The notes beneath the pieces are model-generated. The model saw only the letters and a list, made by a program, of their open reading frames with translations, was not told where the DNA came from and made no database searches. Shown piece by piece: positions 9,292 through 20,238 of a stretch of DNA of 64,000 nt (position 1 is the stretch's first letter; each line of letters starts with the position of its first letter). The position numbers and the translations under genes are program-made. Source of the stretch: Brachybacterium huguangmaarense (lineage in GTDB: Bacteria > Actinomycetota > Actinomycetes > Actinomycetales > Dermabacteraceae); the NCBI RefSeq assembly GCF_025725725.1, contig NZ_CP107020.1, positions 2,108,001-2,172,000 of the forward strand, written 5' to 3'.

Positions 9292-9708
9292 CTATCGCGA
9301 CCATCGTTGCCACCAGCGCCGACGCGAACGGCGCTCGGCTCGACGCCGGACGCGGTCCAGATAGGCATCGTGGGCGGGGTCGAAGATCGACGCGGGCAGC
9401 GTCAACGGAGCGCGGGTCAGCTCGCGGCCCGTGAGGTCGTCCCGCAGCGCGCCCGGCACCTCACGCATGCCGCGGCCTGCCCCGGCGGCACGGCAGATCC
9501 GGCCGCCCTGCGCGGTGAGCCGCAGCGACCATCCCTCGTCCAGCTGTGCCAGCCCGGAGCCGACGAGCACGGATGCGGCGTTCTCCACCCGCTCCCGCTA
9601 GGGCACGTCGACCTGGAGCATGTCCCAGCCCGACAGCACGTGGCCCACCGCGACCGGACGCTTGTCGTTCAACAGGGCCATCAGGGTGCAGGCGTCGTCG
9701 AGGTCCAC
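9292..9708 (-). pseudogene. unknown small gene split by an in-frame TAG
   Basis: Reading from GTG 9708 the frame gives VDLDDACTLMALLN, then VLSGWDMLQVDVP, hits TAG at 9600-9598, and continues in the same frame with RERVENAASVL down to the stop at 9292. Both halves look like one conserved protein: a helical N-part and an Arg-rich C-terminal tail (WWQRWSR). Total about 138 codons. A GTG at 9588 behind a GGGAG site could restart translation, so the distal 98 codons may still be made. I do not recognise the family. The promoter side faces the GNAT remnant at 9769. Confidence 0.5.
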
Positions 9709-9768
9709 CGGGGAAGTATGCCCCGCGGCAGGAGTGTGTGGCGAGAGGGCCCGATCTACTGTGTGGGC

Positions 9769-9960
9769 GTGCGCTCCGATGCCCTGTCCGAGGTGTTCCC
9801 GCCGTTCGGCCTCATGCTCCACCTGGGGGAGCTGACGATGCGCCCGCTGTCGGTCGGCGGCTCCAGCAGGGCGTCGGTCGGGGCGACGCGGCGGTGTGCT
9901 CCGTCAGCAGTGGCCTTCGTCGACGGCGAATGGGACCAGCCGCGCGCCGTCGGCCCGTGA
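9769..9960 (+). pseudogene. remnant of a GNAT acetyltransferase N-terminus
   Basis: The first 25 codons from GTG 9769 (VRSDALSEVFPPFGLMLHLG, then ELTMRPL) have the pattern of the N-terminal strand of actinobacterial GNAT acetyltransferases (FGLxL...GxLxLRPL). After that the sequence becomes Ser/Arg-rich and unrelated, and no acetyl-CoA motif follows before TGA 9958-9960. Most likely a truncated, decayed gene; it could also be an unrelated short protein. Confidence 0.4.
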
Positions 9961-10081
9961 CCTGGAGTTCTCCGCTGTCGGTCTCTCCGTGCAGCTCCGG
10001 CGCGGTGCCCGGTGCCGCCGGCATCCGGAAGGGGGATCGCTGCTCCGAGCCGTGGCGCCGCAAGCCGTTACGCTGACCGCC

Positions 10082-10471
10082 ATGGAGGCTCCGCGCCGAG
10101 TCGGCGCCGCGCGTGATGCCGGGTCGCTCGAGGGGGCGTCGCCGGCGCTCGCGGTGGCATTGATCATCCGATTCCTGGTCGAGCTCGCGCTGCTCGCCGG
10201 GGCCGGCATCGTCGCAGCACACGCGGCCGACGGTGCCTGGCGCTGGGTCGCCGTGGGGGCGTCGGTCATCGTGGTCGCGGTCCTGTGGGGGCTCTTCCTC
10301 TCGCCCAAGGCGGCGATCCCGGTCCCCGCCGTCGTGGCCCTCGCGATGGAGGCGGTGCTGTTTCTCGGAGTCGGCGCCGCGCTGTTTCTGCTCGGGTGGG
10401 GTGCTCCTGCTGTGCTCGGCGTCGTGATCTGGGCCGTCGATCGTGCTGCCGTCGCCGTGCTCCGGCGTTGA
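10082..10471 (+). CDS. DUF2568 (YrdB-like) small membrane protein
   Basis: 129 residues with four predicted membrane helices: residues about 21-45, 51-70, 83-103 and 105-125. The segment LWGLFLSPKAAIPVPAVV is the hallmark of the DUF2568/YrdB family (WGxFxxPKAxxPxP). Function is unknown. ATG 10082 follows GTTACGCTGACCGCC with no strong ribosome site. It stands alone, with a short minus-strand gene after it. Confidence 0.75.
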   Translation: MEAPRRVGAARDAGSLEGASPALAVALIIRFLVELALLAGAGIVAAHAADGAWRWVAVGASVIVVAVLWGLFLSPKAAIPVPAVVALAMEAVLFLGVGAALFLLGWGAPAVLGVVIWAVDRAAVAVLRR

Positions 10472-10527
10472 CGTGGCTGCCGACGTGCGCCGCGATCGGC
10501 GTGGGGTCCGACCGCGGGCGCCCTGAC

Positions 10528-10689
10528 CTAGTTCCCGGCCTCGTCCAGGCGCCTCAGCACGGTCAGGTACTGGGCGGAGTCGTCCCGATGTTCCGCCTCG
10601 GCGCCCGGGGCGGGCGTCGGCGAGCCACCGACGGGCGCCCCGCCGTCATCTGCGGGGGTGTGGGGCCCGTGGTCCTCGTGGGTGTTCAT
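10528..10689 (-). CDS. short hypothetical protein (53 aa)
   Basis: ATG 10689 is preceded by GAGGACC at a good distance. The 53-residue product is His/Asp-rich at the start (MNTHEDHGPH), has a Gly/Pro/Ala-rich middle, and ends in a short amphipathic helix SAQYLTVLRRLDEAGN with a TAG stop. No domain is recognised. Codon use fits the chromosome. It may be a real small protein or a chance frame. Confidence 0.4.
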   Translation of the reverse strand: MNTHEDHGPHTPADDGGAPVGGSPTPAPGAEAEHRDDSAQYLTVLRRLDEAGN

Positions 10690-11103
10690 CCGTGGTCCTC
10701 TCAGAGGAAGTGGTCAGAGCAGGTGTACGACGTAAGCCTGACACGTGGGGCCGACACACGGGCGCCGATCCGGGTACGGGATCCACGGTGAGGGCGCGAC
10801 GACGTCATTCCTGCTGGACCACGGACTCGCGCACGCGGACCGCACTGGCATCTGCACTGGTGCCTGGATCGGATGGAGCCGGGGGAGCCGATGGACGTGG
10901 GCTCGGCCCGCGTCGTTCGTGGCACGTCTGAAGGGGAGAGGGCCGAGCGTGGTCCGATGCAGGACGCGGCTTGGGTCGTGGGCCGCGGACTCCTCGGCGG
11001 GATCTCTGCACGAAACAGACCGGCCCCAGCATCTCGATGCTGGGGCCGGTCTTCGGGGTGCCTGAGTAGTACGTTCGGCAACTCCGCCCCCAAGACAAAA
11101 ACC
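10690..11103. other. intergenic stretch at the left edge of the island
   Basis: 414 bases without a supported gene. Frames on both strands are Arg-rich and look like shadows. Contains the strong hairpin at 11018-11051, and the change from chromosomal to island-like sequence probably lies here. Confidence 0.5.
11018..11051. terminator. strong symmetric hairpin, possible bidirectional terminator
   Basis: Perfect 15-bp stem (11018-11032 / 11037-11051) with a CTCG loop. On the minus strand it is followed by TGTTTCG, on the plus strand by TTCGGGG, so neither side has a full T tract. It may end transcription entering or leaving the island. Confidence 0.5.
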
Positions 11104-11517
11104 CTGGTCAACCGCCTAGAGCGTGGGGTCTACGAGGTCTCTCGACGTCCCCAGGATACCGCTCCGAAGGATGATCGTGGCCCTGTTGCGAGCACTGTCG
11201 AGACGGCTCAAACTTTTCTGACCGACTCCGAGGTGGACGCCCTCGTCGGCGACTACGTGGCCGGGATGAGCGTCAAGGCGCTCGCTGAGAGGTACGGCAT
11301 TCACCGCGCCACCGTGTTCTCCCATCTGCGTCGCCGCAACGTGCCGAGCCGCCGACCAAGGCTGGGGATCGACGAGAAGGCCGAGGCCGTGCGGCTCACC
11401 CGAGCGGGCGTCTCGATGCGGGCCATCGGTCGCCGGATGGGCGTGGACCGTAAGGCCGTGCGGGCTGCACTGGTCGAGGCTGGACTCATCGTGGACGAGG
11501 CGAGCGATGACTCGTAG
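11104..11517 (+). CDS. double helix-turn-helix protein, 5' end unresolved
   Basis: The open frame reads VNRLERGVYEV, an acidic linker, then FLTDSEVDALVGDYVAGMSVKALAERYGIHRATVFSHLRRR split over two parts, and a second HTH SMRAIGRRMGVDRKAVRAAL before ending IVDEASDDS. Two tandem HTHs of this kind occur at the end of serine recombinases or as stand-alone partners beside them. I see no ATG or GTG with a ribosome site in a sensible place; the frame continues upstream through the hairpin at 11018-11051, which is unlikely to be coding. So this is either a 5'-truncated gene or one using a rare start such as CTG 11104. Stops with TAG at 11515. Confidence 0.5.
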   Translation: MVNRLERGVYEVSRRPQDTAPKDDRGPVASTVETAQTFLTDSEVDALVGDYVAGMSVKALAERYGIHRATVFSHLRRRNVPSRRPRLGIDEKAEAVRLTRAGVSMRAIGRRMGVDRKAVRAALVEAGLIVDEASDDS

Positions 11518-11548
11518 CTGCGGTTCCGACTTGCTGATCCGTCGGTAG

Positions 11549-11584
11549 CTCTCGGCGCACCTCGTCGGTAACGAGCGCCGAGAG
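11549..11584 (+). promoter_or_regulatory. hairpin covering the ribosome binding site of the next gene
   Basis: Outer stem 11549-11557 / 11576-11584 (9 bp, perfect) with an inner CTCGT/ACGAG stem. The distal arm holds the GAGAGG of the Shine-Dalgarno (11581-11585) of the frame starting at 11591, so the fold would hide it. Confidence 0.5.
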
Positions 11585-11590
11585 GAACCG

Positions 11591-11884
11591 ATGATGACCA
11601 GCTTGAGTGAGGTCGCGAATGACGAGCACACCGCGAGGATGGTGCTGTCCATGCTCATCGAACCCAATGACCCGGTGACAGGACGCATCTTGTCCAGGCT
11701 CGGAGCAGTCGAGACGCATTGGCTCGCTGAGCGCGACGACGCGGTGGTGGGGCTGAGCCCTGTGGACGCGCAGGTCTGGAAAGCGGATCAGGCTCCGTTC
11801 GTCAGGCGAATCACTTGCGAAACGCCTACGTGGGGTCCAGTCTGGTACCAGAACGACGCAGCTCTACCGGAAAGATCCCCCTGA
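11591..11884 (+). pseudogene. DprA-like N-terminal fragment
   Basis: 97 codons from ATG 11591 (or 11594) behind GAGAGGAACCG. The first 65 residues, TARMVLSMLIEPNDPVTG through RLGAVETHWLAE and VDAQVWK, resemble the helical N-terminal domain of DNA-processing protein DprA. The Rossmann-like DNA-binding core that should follow is absent; the last 25 residues look unrelated. I read this as the stump of a dprA-like gene cut when the chaperone operon arrived. The assignment rests on pattern memory only. Confidence 0.4.
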
Positions 11885-11995
11885 AGCAGCCTGCTTCCTG
11901 AATCTGGGCACTCAGCCCTGCGCCTGCGCCGATCCTGGCGCGCTCTTTGACGACCCCTGAAACGTGTCTCACGCTACAAGAAAGGAACAATCATC

Positions 11996-13861
<1,866 letters not shown>

Positions 13862-13879
13862 CACGGAGGGAGGATCGCG

Positions 13880-14431
13880 ATGGTCGAGGGGCAGAACGAG
13901 GAGCAGAACGAGGACACGCGGGCCGTGGACCTGCTGAACGACGACCTCACCGACGTGTCCCCGGAGGAGATCCGCGCCGCGCAAGCAGCGGTCGCCTCCC
14001 AGTTGGAGACGGCCGAGGACCGGTGGCGCCGGGCGGCGGCGGACTACGACAACCTCCGCAAACGAACGGCGCGCGAGATCCAGACCGTCCGCGAGCAGGA
14101 GCGGCGGCACACCGCCAAGGCCTTCTTGCCTGTCGTCGACGGGCTGGACCGGGCGCTCAGCTCCGGGATGGACCTTGACGAGGGCGTTCTGGGTGGCATG
14201 AAGGCCGTCCGGGCGCAGGCCGCTGATGCGTTGCGCGCACTCGGGTACCCCGAGATTGTCACCGACGGTGCGGAGTTCGACCCGCAGCTGCACGAGGCGG
14301 TCTCGGTCGTCGAGGATGCCAGCGTCCCGCCGCGCAGCATCCTCGCCGTCACTCGCTCCGGGTTCGGAACGCCTGAGCGGATGCTGCGACCGGTTGCGGT
14401 CGTGGTCACCCGCAGGCCGGAGGAGGAGTAG
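13880..14431 (+). CDS. grpE: nucleotide exchange factor GrpE
   Basis: 183 residues. Acidic N-terminus, then a long dimerising helix (about 45-90: RWRRAAADYDNLRKR), a short helical bundle, and a C-terminal beta domain ending MLRPVAVVVTRR. The segments FLPVVDGLDRAL and GVxxMKxVxxQ-like GVLGGMKAVRAQ are family hallmarks. GrpE drives ADP release from DnaK. It starts 18 bases after dnaK with a GGAGGGAGGATCGCG ribosome site and lies 3 bases before the J-protein gene, so the genes are co-transcribed. TAG stop. Confidence 0.93.
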   Translation: MVEGQNEEQNEDTRAVDLLNDDLTDVSPEEIRAAQAAVASQLETAEDRWRRAAADYDNLRKRTAREIQTVREQERRHTAKAFLPVVDGLDRALSSGMDLDEGVLGGMKAVRAQAADALRALGYPEIVTDGAEFDPQLHEAVSVVEDASVPPRSILAVTRSGFGTPERMLRPVAVVVTRRPEEE

Positions 14432-14434
14432 GAG

Positions 14435-15307
14435 ATGGCGGAGGATCTCTACAGCGTGCTGGGGGTCTCCCGGTCGGCGGATCAGAAGGAGATCCGCCGC
14501 GCCTACCGGGAGAAGGCCCGCAAGTTCCACCCGGACGTCAACAAGGCCCCGGGGGCGGAGGAGACCTTCAAACGGATCAGTGAAGCCCACGATGTGCTGT
14601 CGGACCCGGAAACCCGCTCACAGTACGACCGGTTCGGTGAGAACTTCCGGCAGTACGCCGCCGCGGACGCGGCTCGCTCCTCCGAGCAGCCGCGCCGCAG
14701 CGGCGGCACCCGATACACGTGGAGCGGGGGCGGCGCGCAGAGCGTGAGCTGGGAGGACCTCTTCGGGGGCGGCTTCGGTGGTTTCGGTCGCGGCGCCGAC
14801 CAGACCGCGGAGCTGGAGATCACCGTCGAGGAGGCCTACCGGGGCGGGCGGCGCACGGTGCAGGTCGCGTCCCCGTACGGCGGCGCGCAGGAGTACACCA
14901 TCGACATCCCAGCGGGCGCTGTCGACGGGCAGCGGCTGCGGATCGCGGGCGCCGACGGACAGGACGGGGACCTGCTGGTCACGCTGCGCGTGAAGGACAG
15001 TAAGCGGTACCGGCTCAGCGGCGCGGACATCGAAACGGACCTCCCCATCTCACCGTGGGAGGCGGCGCTGGGCGCGGATGTCAGCATGCCCACCCCCGGC
15101 GGCCCGGTCACCGTGCACGTTCCGCCCGGCTCGTCCACTGACAGGCGGCTCCGCCTGCGCGGGCAGGGGATGCCGCGCAGGGGACAGCCGGGAGACCTGT
15201 ATGCGCGGGTGAAGGTCGTCGTTCCCCGCACTCTCAGCAAGAAGGAGAGGGAGCTGTTCGAACAGCTCCGCGACGAATCGTCGTTTGATGCCAGGAGAGG
15301 ATCATGA
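14435..15307 (+). CDS. J-domain co-chaperone, CbpA type (no zinc finger)
   Basis: 290 residues. J domain at 1-70 with the HPD triad in KFHPDVNK; a Gly/Ser/Phe-rich linker (about 75-125, [10 protein letters not shown]); then directly the two C-terminal beta domains ([40 protein letters not shown]). The CxxCxGxG zinc repeats of classical DnaJ are absent, so it is CbpA-like. It delivers clients to the neighbouring DnaK and stimulates ATP hydrolysis. It overlaps the cbpM-like gene by four bases (ATGA at 15304). Confidence 0.92.
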   Translation: MAEDLYSVLGVSRSADQKEIRRAYREKARKFHPDVNKAPGAEETFKRISEAHDVLSDPETRSQYDRFGENFRQYAAADAARSSEQPRRSGGTRYTWSGGGAQSVSWEDLFGGGFGGFGRGADQTAELEITVEEAYRGGRRTVQVASPYGGAQEYTIDIPAGAVDGQRLRIAGADGQDGDLLVTLRVKDSKRYRLSGADIETDLPISPWEAALGADVSMPTPGGPVTVHVPPGSSTDRRLRLRGQGMPRRGQPGDLYARVKVVVPRTLSKKERELFEQLRDESSFDARRGS

Positions 15308-15615
15308 CCTCACATCACCTGCCCGTCCGTGTCGCCCGGGCCGACCTGGCCGCGACCGCCCTGGCCGCAGGTATCCACCCGGATACGCTGCGGAAGTTCG
15401 TCGAGCTGGGGCTGGTCACCGCCCACGTCGACACCAGCGGCCGGCTGTGGTTCGCCCGTACCGTCCCCGCCCGCGTGCACACCATCGTGCGTCTGCACTC
15501 CGATCTTGCCGTGAACTACGCCGGCGTCGCACTCGTGCTCGACCTGCTCGCCCGCATCGAGCAGCTCGAGCAGCACCGGACCATCCGACTCGAAGGAGAC
15601 ACCCCATGGACATGA
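15304..15615 (+). CDS. CbpM-like chaperone modulator (MerR-like HTH)
   Basis: 103 residues. N-terminal MerR-like helix-turn-helix (about 10-45: [21 protein letters not shown]) and a C-terminal helical part [26 protein letters not shown], that matches the CbpM pattern (RLxxDLxxNxxGxxLVLDLL). CbpM binds the J domain of CbpA and blocks it, and being next to a CbpA-type gene supports that reading. HspR, the repressor found at this place in other actinobacterial dnaK operons, is related in fold, so a DNA-binding role cannot be excluded. It overlaps cbpA by 4 bases and clpB by 10. Confidence 0.8.
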   Translation: MTSHHLPVRVARADLAATALAAGIHPDTLRKFVELGLVTAHVDTSGRLWFARTVPARVHTIVRLHSDLAVNYAGVALVLDLLARIEQLEQHRTIRLEGDTPWT

Positions 15616-18233
15616 ACTCACTCACTCAGAAGTCGCAGGAAGCGCTCACCTCGGCCCAGAGCATCGCGGTCCAGGCCGGTCAGATCGAAACGGACGAGGA
15701 GCATCTCCTGCTCGCACTGCTGCAGCAGGAGGAGGGGCTGGTTCCCCGACTGCTGCAGACAGCGGGTGCTGACGTGGAAGCGGTACGCGCCGACGTCGAA
15801 GCGGAGATCGCCCGCAAGCCCAGCGTCTCCGGGTCCTCCCCGCAGACCGGTCAGGTGTACGTGAGCCGCAGCCTCACCTCCACCCTGGAACGGGCGGAGC
15901 GGGAGGCAAAGCGGCTGAAAGACTCCTACATCTCCGTGGAGCATCTCGTTCTGGCCCTCGTCGACGACTCCTCCAACCGTCCCGCGTCCCGCGTGCTGCG
16001 CGGGCACGGTGTCACCCGGGAGAGCTTCCTCAGCGCGCTCACCAAGATCCGCGGCAACCAGCATGTCAACTCCGCCACCCCCGAGCAGACGTACGAGGCG
16101 TTGGAGAAGTACGGCCGTGACCTGGTCGCTGACGCCCGGTTGGGCAAGCTTGACCCGGTCATCGGGCGTGATGCGGAGATCCGCCGGGTCATCCAGATCC
16201 TCTCCCGCAAGACCAAGAACAACCCCGTCCTCATCGGCGAGCCCGGTGTCGGAAAGACCGCCATCGTGGAAGGCCTTGCCCAGCGGATCTTGCGTGAGGA
16301 CGTGCCCGAGGGCCTTCGTGACAAGACCGTGTTCTCGCTGGACCTGTCTGCCCTGGTCGCCGGCGCGAAGTACCGGGGCGAGTTCGAGGAGCGAATGAAG
16401 GCAGTCCTGGCGGAGGTGAAGGCAGGGGAGGGACGCATCCTGCTGTTCATCGACGAGTTGCACACCCTGGTGGGGGCGGGAGCCACCGAAGGGGCGATGG
16501 ACGCCGGCAACATGCTCAAGCCGATGCTCGCCCGCGGGGAGCTGCACCTCATCGGTGCCACCACCCTCGATGAGTACCGCAAGCACATCGAGAAGGACGC
16601 TGCCCTGGAACGCCGGTTCCAGACGGTGATGGTCGAGGAGCCTGACGTGGAGGACGCGATCTCCATCCTCCGCGGCCTGCGCGAACGACTGGAGATCTTC
16701 CACGGTGTCCGCATCCAGGACAGCGCACTGGTCGCGGCCGCCGTGCTGTCCCACCGGTACATCTCCGACCGGTTCCTGCCCGACAAGGCCATCGACCTCA
16801 TCGACGAAGCCTGCGCGCGATTGCGAACCGAGATCGACTCAATGCCCGCTGAGCTCGACGAGCTGACCCGGCGGGTGACCCGCCTGGAGATCGAGGAAGC
16901 GGCGCTGTCGAAGGAAACGGACACTGCCAGCAAGAAACGGCTGAAGGAGCTGCGCCGGGAACTGACCGACCTGAAGGCGGAGGCGGACTCCAAGCGCGCC
17001 CAGTGGGAGGCGGAGCGTCAAGCGATCCGCAAGGTCCAGGAGCTGCGCGGTGAGCTGGAGCGGCTGCGGCGGGAGGCGGAGGAAGCTGAGCGCTCCTACG
17101 ACCTCAACCGTGCCGCTGAACTGCGGTACGGGGCTATCGCTGACGCGGAACGACGCCTGCACGCCGAGGAGGAGCGTCTGGCCACCAAACAAGGCCGGCA
17201 GAGGCTGCTGCGGGAGGTGGTCACCGAGGACGAGATCGCCGAGATCGTCGCAGCGTGGACGGGTATCCCCGTGGCCCGGCTGCAGGAAGGTGAACGCAAC
17301 AAGATCCTCACCCTGGACGCCACCCTCAAGGAGCGGGTGGTCGGTCAGGATGAGGCCATCACGCTCGTCAGCGACGCGATTATCCGTGCCCGCTCCGGCA
17401 TCCGCGACCCGCGCCGACCCATCGGCTCGTTCATCTTCCTCGGCCCCACCGGAGTGGGAAAGACCGAACTGGCCAAAGCGCTCGCGCAAGCACTGTTCGA
17501 CAGCGAGTCGGCAATGGTCCGGCTGGACATGAGCGAATACCAGGAACGTCACACCGTCAGCCGGCTCGTCGGTGCACCTCCCGGGTATGTCGGGTACGAC
17601 GAGGGAGGGCAGCTGACCGAGGCGGTGCGCCGCCACCCGTACAGCGTGGTCCTTTTCGACGAGATCGAGAAAGCGCACCCGGACGTTTTCAACACGCTGC
17701 TGCAGGTCCTCGACGACGGCCGCATCACCGACAGCCAGGGACGCACCGTCGACTTCCGCAACACCATCGTCATCATGACCTCCAACATCGGTGCCCATCA
17801 CCTGTTGGGCTCCGATGGCGGCGCGATCCCCGACGACGTGCGAAACAAGGTGCTCGGTGAGTTGCGCGCCCACTTCCGTCCCGAGTTCCTCAACCGGGTG
17901 GACGACATCGTGGTGTTCTCGCCGCTGGGTCGTGAACAGATCCAGGACATTGTGGAGCTGCAGTTCACCGAGCTGCGCTCCCGGCTGGCCGAGCGTCAGA
18001 TCCGCATCGAGCTGACGCCCGCGGCACGCCAGCTCATCGCTGACCGCGGCTACGACCCCGTGTACGGTGCGCGTCCGCTGCGACGCTACATCAGCCATGA
18101 GATCGAGACCCGACTGGGTCGTGCGCTGCTGAGCGGGGAGGTGATGGACGGGTCGACGGTCACGCTGGACGTGCAGGACGGCGACCTCGTCTTCAACATC
18201 GCAGCGCCCGTCGAAGAGGAGGACACGGCGTGA
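15606..18233 (+). CDS. clpB: ATP-dependent disaggregase ClpB (Hsp100)
   Basis: 875 residues, normal length. Two N-terminal Clp repeats (1-150), first AAA+ domain with GEPGVGKT (about 211) and FIDELH, a coiled-coil middle domain (about 410-530, rich in Glu/Lys/Arg), and second AAA+ domain with GPTGVGKT (about 612) and [14 protein letters not shown]. The pore loop motif KYRGEFEER is present. ClpB threads aggregated proteins and passes them to DnaK. It starts at ATG 15606 inside the end of the cbpM-like gene and its TGA overlaps the thioredoxin GTG, so the whole block is one translationally linked operon. Confidence 0.96.
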   Translation: MDMNSLTQKSQEALTSAQSIAVQAGQIETDEEHLLLALLQQEEGLVPRLLQTAGADVEAVRADVEAEIARKPSVSGSSPQTGQVYVSRSLTSTLERAEREAKRLKDSYISVEHLVLALVDDSSNRPASRVLRGHGVTRESFLSALTKIRGNQHVNSATPEQTYEALEKYGRDLVADARLGKLDPVIGRDAEIRRVIQILSRKTKNNPVLIGEPGVGKTAIVEGLAQRILREDVPEGLRDKTVFSLDLSALVAGAKYRGEFEERMKAVLAEVKAGEGRILLFIDELHTLVGAGATEGAMDAGNMLKPMLARGELHLIGATTLDEYRKHIEKDAALERRFQTVMVEEPDVEDAISILRGLRERLEIFHGVRIQDSALVAAAVLSHRYISDRFLPDKAIDLIDEACARLRTEIDSMPAELDELTRRVTRLEIEEAALSKETDTASKKRLKELRRELTDLKAEADSKRAQWEAERQAIRKVQELRGELERLRREAEEAERSYDLNRAAELRYGAIADAERRLHAEEERLATKQGRQRLLREVVTEDEIAEIVAAWTGIPVARLQEGERNKILTLDATLKERVVGQDEAITLVSDAIIRARSGIRDPRRPIGSFIFLGPTGVGKTELAKALAQALFDSESAMVRLDMSEYQERHTVSRLVGAPPGYVGYDEGGQLTEAVRRHPYSVVLFDEIEKAHPDVFNTLLQVLDDGRITDSQGRTVDFRNTIVIMTSNIGAHHLLGSDGGAIPDDVRNKVLGELRAHFRPEFLNRVDDIVVFSPLGREQIQDIVELQFTELRSRLAERQIRIELTPAARQLIADRGYDPVYGARPLRRYISHEIETRLGRALLSGEVMDGSTVTLDVQDGDLVFNIAAPVEEEDTA

Positions 18234-18682
18234 GCGCGATTGTGACCTGCCCCAACTGCGGGAAGAAGAACCGTGTCCCCGCCGCCGCGTCGGGGTACCC
18301 GCGCTGCGGCGTCTGCAAGAGCGCCGTGCCGTGGATCGTCGATGCGGGTGATGCGGACTTCGCCGAGGTGGTCGAGAAGGCCCCGCAAGTGGTGCTCGTG
18401 GACTTGTGGGCGACCTGGTGCGGACCGTGCCGGATGGTCAGCCCTGCCCTCGAGAAGGTCGCCACGGAACGTGCCGGCAAGCTCAAGCTGGTGAAAGTGG
18501 ACGTGGACGCCGCGCCGGAGACGGCCCGCAAGTTCTCCGTCTAGGCGGTGCCGACTCTGCTCATCCTCAACCAAGGGAACGTGCTCTCCCGCCAATCCGG
18601 AGCCGCCCCGCCGGACGTGCTGCTGCGCTGGGTGGACGAGGCGCTGCAGAAGAAGGCTGACTCGGCCGGTGCTGCTCGATGA
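18230..18682 (+). pseudogene. zinc-ribbon thioredoxin interrupted by an amber codon
   Basis: From GTG 18230: an N-terminal zinc ribbon (CPNCGKKNR ... RCGVCK), then a thioredoxin fold with active site WATWCGPCRM. After KFSV the frame meets TAG at 18542-18544, then continues without a break as AVPTLLILNQGN, SRQSG and a final helix to TGA 18680-18682. In intact TrxC-like proteins a Gln usually stands where the TAG is (FSVQAVPT), a single CAG to TAG change. The stop removes the cis-Pro loop and last strands, so the 104-residue product should not fold as thioredoxin. The true end still overlaps the next start (ATGA), showing the longer frame is ancestral. Confidence 0.8.
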
Positions 18683-18939
18683 GATATGTCGACCCGCACG
18701 TCCCGCTCATCCGCCCGGTCCGTTCCCGGACACCCGGGTCATGTGAGGACTGCGTGGCGGCCGGCACGCCCTGGCTGCACCTGCGGATGTGCCGCACCTG
18801 CGGGAAGGTCGGGTGCTGCGACTCCTCCCCGATGCGGCACGCCCGCACGCATGCGCTCACGGCGGGGCACCCCATCGTGCGGTCGCTGGAGCTGGGGGAG
18901 AACTGGAGCTGGTGCTACGTGGACGAAGCGTACCTATGA
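18679..18939 (+). CDS. UBP-type zinc finger protein
   Basis: 86 residues. Cys and His are spaced as in the zf-UBP domain: SCEDCVAAG, LRMCRTCGKVGCCDSS, RHARTHALTAGHP. Eukaryotic versions bind the ubiquitin tail; the small actinobacterial ones have no known ligand but recur beside a cNMP-domain thioredoxin-reductase-like gene, as here. It overlaps the thioredoxin frame and the reductase frame by four bases each (ATGA both times). All ligand residues appear intact, so this one is probably functional. Confidence 0.85.
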   Translation: MRYVDPHVPLIRPVRSRTPGSCEDCVAAGTPWLHLRMCRTCGKVGCCDSSPMRHARTHALTAGHPIVRSLELGENWSWCYVDEAYL

Positions 18940-20198
18940 GTGACACGCCCGCCGCCAACCGCCGCCAGGTCGCTCAGGCCGAGACGCCTGACACCATCGG
19001 CGCCTTCCCACGGCTCAGCGACGAGCAGATCGCGGTGCTGCTCGTACGAGGGCAGCGCCGCACACTCACCGACGGGGAGGTTCTCATCCAGCCCGGCGAG
19101 CACCCGTCCTCCCTCTATGTCGTCCTGGAAGGGCACCTGCTGACGGCGGACACCGAGCTTGCGGCGGATCCGCGTCACTCCGATGAGTCGTTGGCGGTCG
19201 AGGTGCACGGCCGCGGCCGGTTCGTGGGGGATGTCGGGCTGCTGGAAGGACAACCGTCTTTCGTGTTCGTCTCCGCCATCGGCGCCGCCGAGGTGGTGGA
19301 GGTGCCCGTCGATGAGCTGGAGGCCATCGTCACCTCGGATCTGCTGTTGGGTGAGATCATCCTGCGGGCCTACCTCATCCGCCGCTCCCTGGCCATCGGG
19401 GCGGGAGCGGGCCTGCGGATCGTCGGCTCCTGCTTCTCCCCGCGGACCCGGGATCTGCTGGACTTCATCGCACGAAACCGGCTGCCCCACCGGCTGGTGG
19501 ACCTGGATGAGGACGAGAAAGCGGAGCGGCTGGTCCGCCAGCTCGGCGCCACCGTCGCCGACTTCCCGCTGGTGATCCTCGGCGGCTCGCGCACCGTCCT
19601 GGGTGCCACCCCGGCACGGCTTGCCGAAGAGTTGGGGATGCGCCCGCCCGCCCCACCGGCCACCTGCGATGTGGTGGTCGTCGGCGCTGGGCCGGCTGGT
19701 CTTGCCGCGGCGGTGTACGCAGCCTCCGATGGGTTGTCGGTCTACCTGTGCGACGCGGTCGCCACCGGCGGGCAGGCGGGAACGTCAGCGAAGATCGAAA
19801 ACTATCTGGGGTTTCCCGCCGGAATCTCCGGCACTGAGCTCGCCGACCGCAGCCTCCTGCAAGTGCGCAAGTTCGGTGCCACGTTGGACATCCCGACCAC
19901 GGTCCAGGAGGTCGTGGAAGATGAGGACCGCTTCCGGGTGATCTTCGAAGATGGCAGTGAGGTCACCTCAGATGTGGTGGTCCTTGCCACCGGGGTGCGA
20001 TACCGCTCGCTTCCCGCCGCGGGGCTGGACCGGTTCCAGACCTCGAACTTGTTCTACGCGGCAACAGCGCAGGAAGCGCGGATGTGCGTAGACACACCTG
20101 TCGCTGTTGTCGGCGGCGGCAACTCCGCCGGACAGGCCGCACTATTTTTTGCCCGCACGTCCTCCCGTGTGCACCTTGTGGTGCGCGCCGCGGACTGA
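18936..20198 (+). pseudogene. cNMP-domain thioredoxin-reductase-like protein, cut by IS
   Basis: 420 codons remain. Residues about 20-150 form a Crp-like cyclic-nucleotide-binding beta barrel (GEVLIQPGEHPSSLYVVLEG). Residues 155-240 look thioredoxin/glutaredoxin-like (RIVGSCFSPRTRDLLDF). From 245 a TrxR-like FAD domain follows (VVVGAGPAGLAAAVYAA) and the start of the NADPH domain (VVGGGNSAGQAALFFA). There is no CxxC in the NADPH domain, where YAATAQEARMC stands instead, so disulfide chemistry would differ from true TrxR. The last sense codon is at 20193-20195 and the stop TGA is the terminal triplet of the IS at 20196. About 130 residues of the NADPH/FAD closing part are missing, so the enzyme is most likely dead. 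Confidence 0.85.
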
Positions 20199-20238
20199 AT
20201 CGCCCCGGGTCTGGTGGAGGCTCTGAATCCACGGGAGG

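Noticed and set aside
11000-11100. Second copy of the tRNA-His 3' end as left attachment site
   Set aside because: I looked for the tRNA 3' sequence near the left edge and found none; the hairpin at 11018-11051 is unrelated.
11885-11995. HAIR (HspR) or CIRCE element before dnaK
   Set aside because: No CTTGAGT-N7-ACTCAAG or CIRCE-like inverted repeat can be seen in this leader.
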